19,497 nt of DNA from Micrococcaceae bacterium UBA4005 (GTDB lineage Bacteria; Actinomycetota; Actinomycetes; Actinomycetales; Micrococcaceae): positions 1 to 19,497 of the forward strand of contig DGBL01000027.1 in the NCBI GenBank assembly GCA_002384315.1, written 5' to 3'. Below, in pieces: positions 17,011-19,497 of this stretch. The notes under the pieces are model-generated. The model saw only the letters and a program-made list of their open reading frames with translations, had not been told where the DNA came from and did not search any database. Each line of letters begins with the position of its first letter. Positions within the stretch are counted from its first letter, which is position 1. The position numbers and the translations under genes are program-made.

Positions 17011-17036
17011 CCACTAGAGTGGAATAAGCCCCACTC
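17011..17036 (+). promoter_or_regulatory. Tandem CCACT/AGTGG dyads upstream of the prenyl synthase
   Basis: CCACT (17011-17015) and AGTGG (17018-17022) form a compact dyad, and GAGTGG (17017-17022) can instead pair with CCACTC (17031-17036) over an 8-nt loop. The shared middle arm makes the two pairings exclusive. The element lies 22-47 nt before the prenyl synthase ATG in the 138-bp divergent gap with dinB. It could be an operator or a small leader hairpin; no regulator can be named. Confidence 0.35.
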
Positions 17037-17057
17037 CGACAAGCTCTCGGGAGAACT

Positions 17058-18182
17058 ATGCAGACCGTCACTGCGGACAAGCCCAGCGGGGAATCTCCCG
17101 GCGCAAGGATTGCCCGCGAAGAGGCAGCGCTTCGGGAGGAAGTGGCCGCTGCCACGGAGGCTTTCCTAGCCGACCAGCACGCCGTGCTTCACGCGATTTC
17201 CCCGGAGTCGTTGGCATTGCTGCAAGCAATCAGTCCGCTGACAGCCGGTGGAAAGAAAATGCGGGCCTTGCTGTGTTACTGGGGATGGCGGGCCGCGGGC
17301 GGGTCGGAGGGCGGCCGTGAAGCGGTGCAAGCTGCGGCCGCGCTGGAATTTTTCCAAGCTGCCGCCCTGATGCACGATGACATCATTGACCGTTCCGATA
17401 CTAGGCGGGGCGCCCCGAGCGCACATCGACAATTTAGCGCCATGCATGCCCGGGAGGGCCTGCACCTGGACGGGTACCATTTTGGAATCTCCGCAGCCAT
17501 CCTGGCCGGTGATCTTTGTCTCGCGTTCAGCGAGGAACTTTTCAGCAGGGCGTGCCAGGGGGATCCGGGGCGGGCGGCACGCGCTATTTTCAACAGGATG
17601 CGGACCGAGGTGATGGCCGGGCAGTATCTGGACCTGTTGGAGGAAGCCGCCGGCCAGGACCATTCCCCCGACGTTGCCGCTGACCGCGCCCTGAATATAC
17701 TCCGATTTAAATCGGCACGCTATTCGATCGAGCGTCCGGTGATGCTCGGAGCAGCCCTGGCCGGAGCGGACGCAGACCTTTTGGAGCGCCTGTCAGCCTT
17801 CGCCCTACCCCTGGGCGAAGCGTTCCAGCTTCGCGACGATATCCTCGGGGTTTTCGGTGATCAACAGATCACCGGAAAACCTGCGGGAGACGACCTACGC
17901 GAAGGGAAACGGACCTACCTTGTTGCCCTTACTCTTGCCCAATGTCCGGCGGAGCAGCGCCCCGTGGTGAACGCCTTGCTCGGAGATCCCTCCCTCGGCG
18001 AGAGCGATATCGGGGTACTGCGCGGGATCATTTCCGCAAGCGGGGCGCTCGAAAACACCGAAACGCTCATCACTGAACGGCTAGCTTCCGCGCTGGAATC
18101 ACTCGAATCCCTCGGACTGGAGGCTATGCCAGCGGCAGCCCTGCGCCGCTTGGCAACGGCTGCAGTCACGCGCAGCTTCTAG
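17058..18182 (+). CDS. Polyprenyl (geranylgeranyl-type) diphosphate synthase
   Basis: This trans-type prenyl synthase condenses isopentenyl diphosphate with allylic diphosphates. The 374-residue protein carries the first Asp-rich motif DDIID (107-111, followed by RSDTRRG), the second Asp-rich motif DDILGVFGD (260-268), GGKKMRALL (64-72) for IPP binding, and FKSARYS plus GDDLREGKRTY (277-287). Position -5 before the first Asp motif is small (Ala) rather than aromatic, which argues for a GGPP or longer product, not FPP. The IdsA-like family fits, and the likely uses are menaquinone or carotenoid synthesis, or polyprenol carrier synthesis; the exact chain length cannot be read from the sequence. 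GGGAG precedes the ATG. It is divergent from dinB. Confidence 0.92.
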   Translation: MQTVTADKPSGESPGARIAREEAALREEVAAATEAFLADQHAVLHAISPESLALLQAISPLTAGGKKMRALLCYWGWRAAGGSEGGREAVQAAAALEFFQAAALMHDDIIDRSDTRRGAPSAHRQFSAMHAREGLHLDGYHFGISAAILAGDLCLAFSEELFSRACQGDPGRAARAIFNRMRTEVMAGQYLDLLEEAAGQDHSPDVAADRALNILRFKSARYSIERPVMLGAALAGADADLLERLSAFALPLGEAFQLRDDILGVFGDQQITGKPAGDDLREGKRTYLVALTLAQCPAEQRPVVNALLGDPSLGESDIGVLRGIISASGALENTETLITERLASALESLESLGLEAMPAAALRRLATAAVTRSF

Positions 18183-18207
18183 GCCCAATATCCCGCGTCA
18201 GCGCTCC

Positions 18208-18561
18208 TCACCAAGCGGCGGCTTGGGCGCGCCGACGTATTTCCGTCTTCCGGCCTTCGCGCAACGCGTCGATGGGGCTCCCCGGCAGGGTGTCATCAGG
18301 GGTGAAAAGCCACCGAATTATTTCCTCGTCCGTGAATCCGGAATCACCCAGCAGGACCACCGTGCCGCGCAGACTGTCCAGCACCGCTCCGTCCTGGAAG
18401 AACTCGGCCGGGATACTGCGGATATTGCGGTCTGTAATGCGAACCGATACCAATGATCGCTCATCCAGCAGCGCATGAATTTTGGTGATAGGCAGGTTGA
18501 GCATGGCAGCAACGTCGGGGAGGTTCATCCACCCGGGAACGAGTTCTTCGAGATCAGTCAC
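18208..18561 (-). CDS. Rv2175c-like winged-helix DNA-binding protein
   Basis: The 117-residue protein resembles mycobacterial Rv2175c: GWMNLPDVAAMLNLPITKIH (10-29) forms the helix-turn-helix, followed by the wing (SLVSVRITDRNIRSIPAEFF) and a C-terminal helical half (VVLLGDSGFTDEEIIRWLF, then a basic REGRKTEIRRR). Rv2175c binds DNA and is a substrate of the kinase PknL; whether that holds here is inference. The GTG start (18559-18561) has only AGAGG immediately against it, so initiation may be leaderless or start slightly elsewhere. It converges on the prenyl synthase with a gap of 25 bp and no room for a terminator. Confidence 0.85.
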   Translation of the reverse strand: MTDLEELVPGWMNLPDVAAMLNLPITKIHALLDERSLVSVRITDRNIRSIPAEFFQDGAVLDSLRGTVVLLGDSGFTDEEIIRWLFTPDDTLPGSPIDALREGRKTEIRRRAQAAAW

Positions 18562-18660
18562 CCTCTAAGAGTGCCATGATGCACGGGCACGGACCACCCG
18601 CACGGCGCGTCCCTGTAAACCCCGACATGCTTCTCTGGTTCCCGCATTATCTGGGACTGG

Positions 18661-18720
18661 TGTGTTATGTGATCTATCGTGTAGATTCACTATGGTCACT
18701 TAAGTAACATCTACAACAAG
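18661..18720 (+). promoter_or_regulatory. AT-rich promoter/operator region of the LysM gene with nested dyads
   Basis: This 60-bp stretch is visibly more AT-rich than the surroundings. It holds three overlapping symmetric elements: GTGATCTA (18669-18676) against TAGATTCAC (18682-18690, one base offset); TGTAGAT (18680-18686) against ATCTACA (18709-18715), a perfect 7-bp repeat; and the palindrome ACTTAAGT. Hexamers such as TATGGT (18691-18696) or TAACAT (18705-18710) could be -10 elements, but no convincing -35 fixes the promoter. Half-sites TGTGA and TCAC recall CRP-type boxes, but the spacing is wrong. Confidence 0.4.
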
Positions 18721-18751
18721 CGACACATGAGTATCACCCACCCTTTGGGGC

Positions 18752-18832
18752 GGTCGGGATAGGAGACGCAGCGTCTCCCGGTCGCTCACGCGACCGCGCG
18801 GCTGAAACCCGCGCAAAGATGAGGAACCGACC
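18752..18832 (+). ncRNA. Structured 5' leader of the LysM gene (candidate lysM-Actino-type cis-regulatory RNA)
   Basis: A closing stem GGTCGG (18752-18757) with CCGACC (18827-18832) encloses three hairpins: GGAGACG/CGTCTCC (18762-18778), CGGTCGC/GCGACCG (18779-18796) and CGCGG/CCGCG (18797-18813). A purine-rich single strand with the ribosome binding site GAGGA (18821-18825) then follows, and the closing stem abuts the ATG. GGTCG occurs twice (18752, 18780) and CGACC twice (18791, 18828), allowing exclusive alternative pairings. I recall a published actinobacterial RNA motif upstream of LysM genes (lysM-Actino); whether this is a member needs a covariance-model search. Confidence 0.65.
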
Positions 18833-19497
18833 ATGACAGTCCAGCGACTCTCTTCGCCGCTGAGCGATGCCCGACGCCACGCCACCGCACCGAGAACACC
18901 GAGCCGTCTGAGCTTGGCTGTTTCCACGGCCGCAGTTCCTGCCGTGATTCTGTCCTCGGTGGCGCTTGCCCAACCCGCGGCCGCAGCTCCGAGTCCCGCC
19001 CCGCACTCGGCACAGACCTTGGCCCGAGCCGCCGTCGTCCCCTTCACAGCCGCGCGCACCGCCGTCGTTCCGGCGGGGTTGGTTGCCGCGCAGGTGCCGC
19101 AACTGCGCCTGCCTGCTGCTCCGTCGGCTTCCCAGTACATCGTCCGCTCCGGTGACACGATCTCCGCTATTGCCTCCCGTCATGGGTTGAGCACGAACGC
19201 GGTCCTCTCCCTCAACGGCCTCAGCGCCTCCTCGGTTATCTATCCGGGGCAGAAAATTAAACTCGGTGCGGCGAAAGCACCAGCCTCCTCCCCGCGGACC
19301 GCTCGCCCGACTGCACCGGCTACGGCACGCACCTATACCGTGAAATCCGGCGATACCCTAAGCGCGATCGCCGCCCGCCACGGAGTGAGCCTGTCTGCGG
19401 TGTTGGCCGCCAACAGGCTGAGCCTGACGTCGATCATCTACCCGGGCCAGCGCCTGACGGTGACCGGAGCGTCCAGCGCACCACGCCCGGCGGCGCC
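18833..19497 (+). CDS. Secreted LysM-domain peptidoglycan-binding protein (3' end outside window)
   Basis: The 221 visible codons encode a long basic N-terminus (1-25), a hydrophobic Ala/Val-rich segment ending near AQPAAAA (about 26-52, likely signal peptide with cleavage around 52), an Ala/Pro/Val-rich linker, and two LysM domains: YIVRSGDTISAIASRHG to IYPGQKIKL (102-144) and YTVKSGDTLSAIAARHG to IYPGQRLTV (168-210), joined by a Pro/Ala/Thr linker. LysM binds GlcNAc in peptidoglycan. A catalytic domain (transglycosylase, NlpC/P60 or endopeptidase) probably follows, but it is not in the window. GAGGA 7 nt upstream supports the ATG. The start lies directly after a structured leader. Confidence 0.9.
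   Translation, partial: MTVQRLSSPLSDARRHATAPRTPSRLSLAVSTAAVPAVILSSVALAQPAAAAPSPAPHSAQTLARAAVVPFTAARTAVVPAGLVAAQVPQLRLPAAPSASQYIVRSGDTISAIASRHGLSTNAVLSLNGLSASSVIYPGQKIKLGAAKAPASSPRTARPTAPATARTYTVKSGDTLSAIAARHGVSLSAVLAANRLSLTSIIYPGQRLTVTGASSAPRPAA

Noticed and set aside
16920-17042. 41-residue N-terminal extension of DinB
   Set aside because: Gly/Ser-rich text without family likeness, reaching nearly to the divergent gene's start region.
18664-18690. CRP/cAMP receptor box (TGTGA to TCAC) at the LysM promoter
   Set aside because: The half-sites are separated by 14 bp rather than about 6, so it is not a standard CRP site.
18721-18832. ydaO (c-di-AMP) riboswitch before the LysM gene
   Set aside because: The target gene type fits, but the conserved ydaO segments, such as the 3' GCTAACCTCGT-like block, are absent.
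18700-19183. Minus-strand open frames (149-152 codons) opposite the LysM gene
   Set aside because: They are Gly/Arg/Ala-rich antisense shadows covering the leader RNA and signal-peptide region.
1-19497. Mobile element, prophage, CRISPR or toxin-antitoxin genes
   Set aside because: No transposase, integrase, repeat-spacer pattern or small paired genes were seen; gene content is syntenic housekeeping.

Overview
The window is the division and cell wall (dcw) cluster of a high-GC actinobacterium, with its upstream flank. Gene order, GTG/TTG starts, actinobacterial companion genes (DUF3040, Rv2175c-like) and a MurE substrate motif of the L-lysine type (DDDPHDEDP instead of the DNPR of diaminopimelate enzymes) point to the Micrococcaceae, Arthrobacter-like. 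The genus is inferred from remembered synteny and protein texture, not from a search.

Positions 1-14904, all on the minus strand and read right to left, hold mraZ, rsmH, ftsL, ftsI, murE, murF, mraY, murD, ftsW, murG, murC, ftsQ and the first 14 codons of ftsZ. Most junctions overlap by 3-4 bases or are separated by a few bases, so this is one co-transcribed, translationally coupled unit. It encodes cytoplasmic assembly of the UDP-MurNAc-pentapeptide (MurC, MurD, MurE, MurF), the lipid I and lipid II steps (MraY, MurG), septal polymerisation and crosslinking (FtsW, FtsI), the divisome scaffold (FtsQ, FtsL-like) and the Z-ring (FtsZ). Larger gaps occur only before rsmH (213 bp, with a hairpin resembling the mraW RNA motif), before ftsI (61 bp) and before ftsZ (202 bp, with a likely separate ftsZ promoter). 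In front of mraZ, TGGRG-type pentamers repeat exactly every 10 bp across a plausible promoter, as expected for MraZ autoregulation.

Positions 15094-18561 hold a near-perfect palindromic terminator, a DUF3040 membrane protein gene, dinB (DNA polymerase IV) on the minus strand, a divergent polyprenyl diphosphate synthase gene on the plus strand (probably supplying long-chain prenyl diphosphates), and a convergent gene for an Rv2175c-like winged-helix DNA-binding protein.

Positions 18562-19497 hold an AT-rich promoter region with nested dyads, then a compact, apparently structured RNA leader that ends at the start codon of a secreted protein with two LysM domains, cut off by the window edge. 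That leader has two GGTCG and two CGACC segments that can pair in mutually exclusive ways around the ribosome binding site. It is the best candidate here for a cis-regulatory RNA that is poorly characterised; I saw no sign of a wholly new multi-gene system. No tRNA, rRNA, CRISPR array, insertion sequence or prophage was seen.
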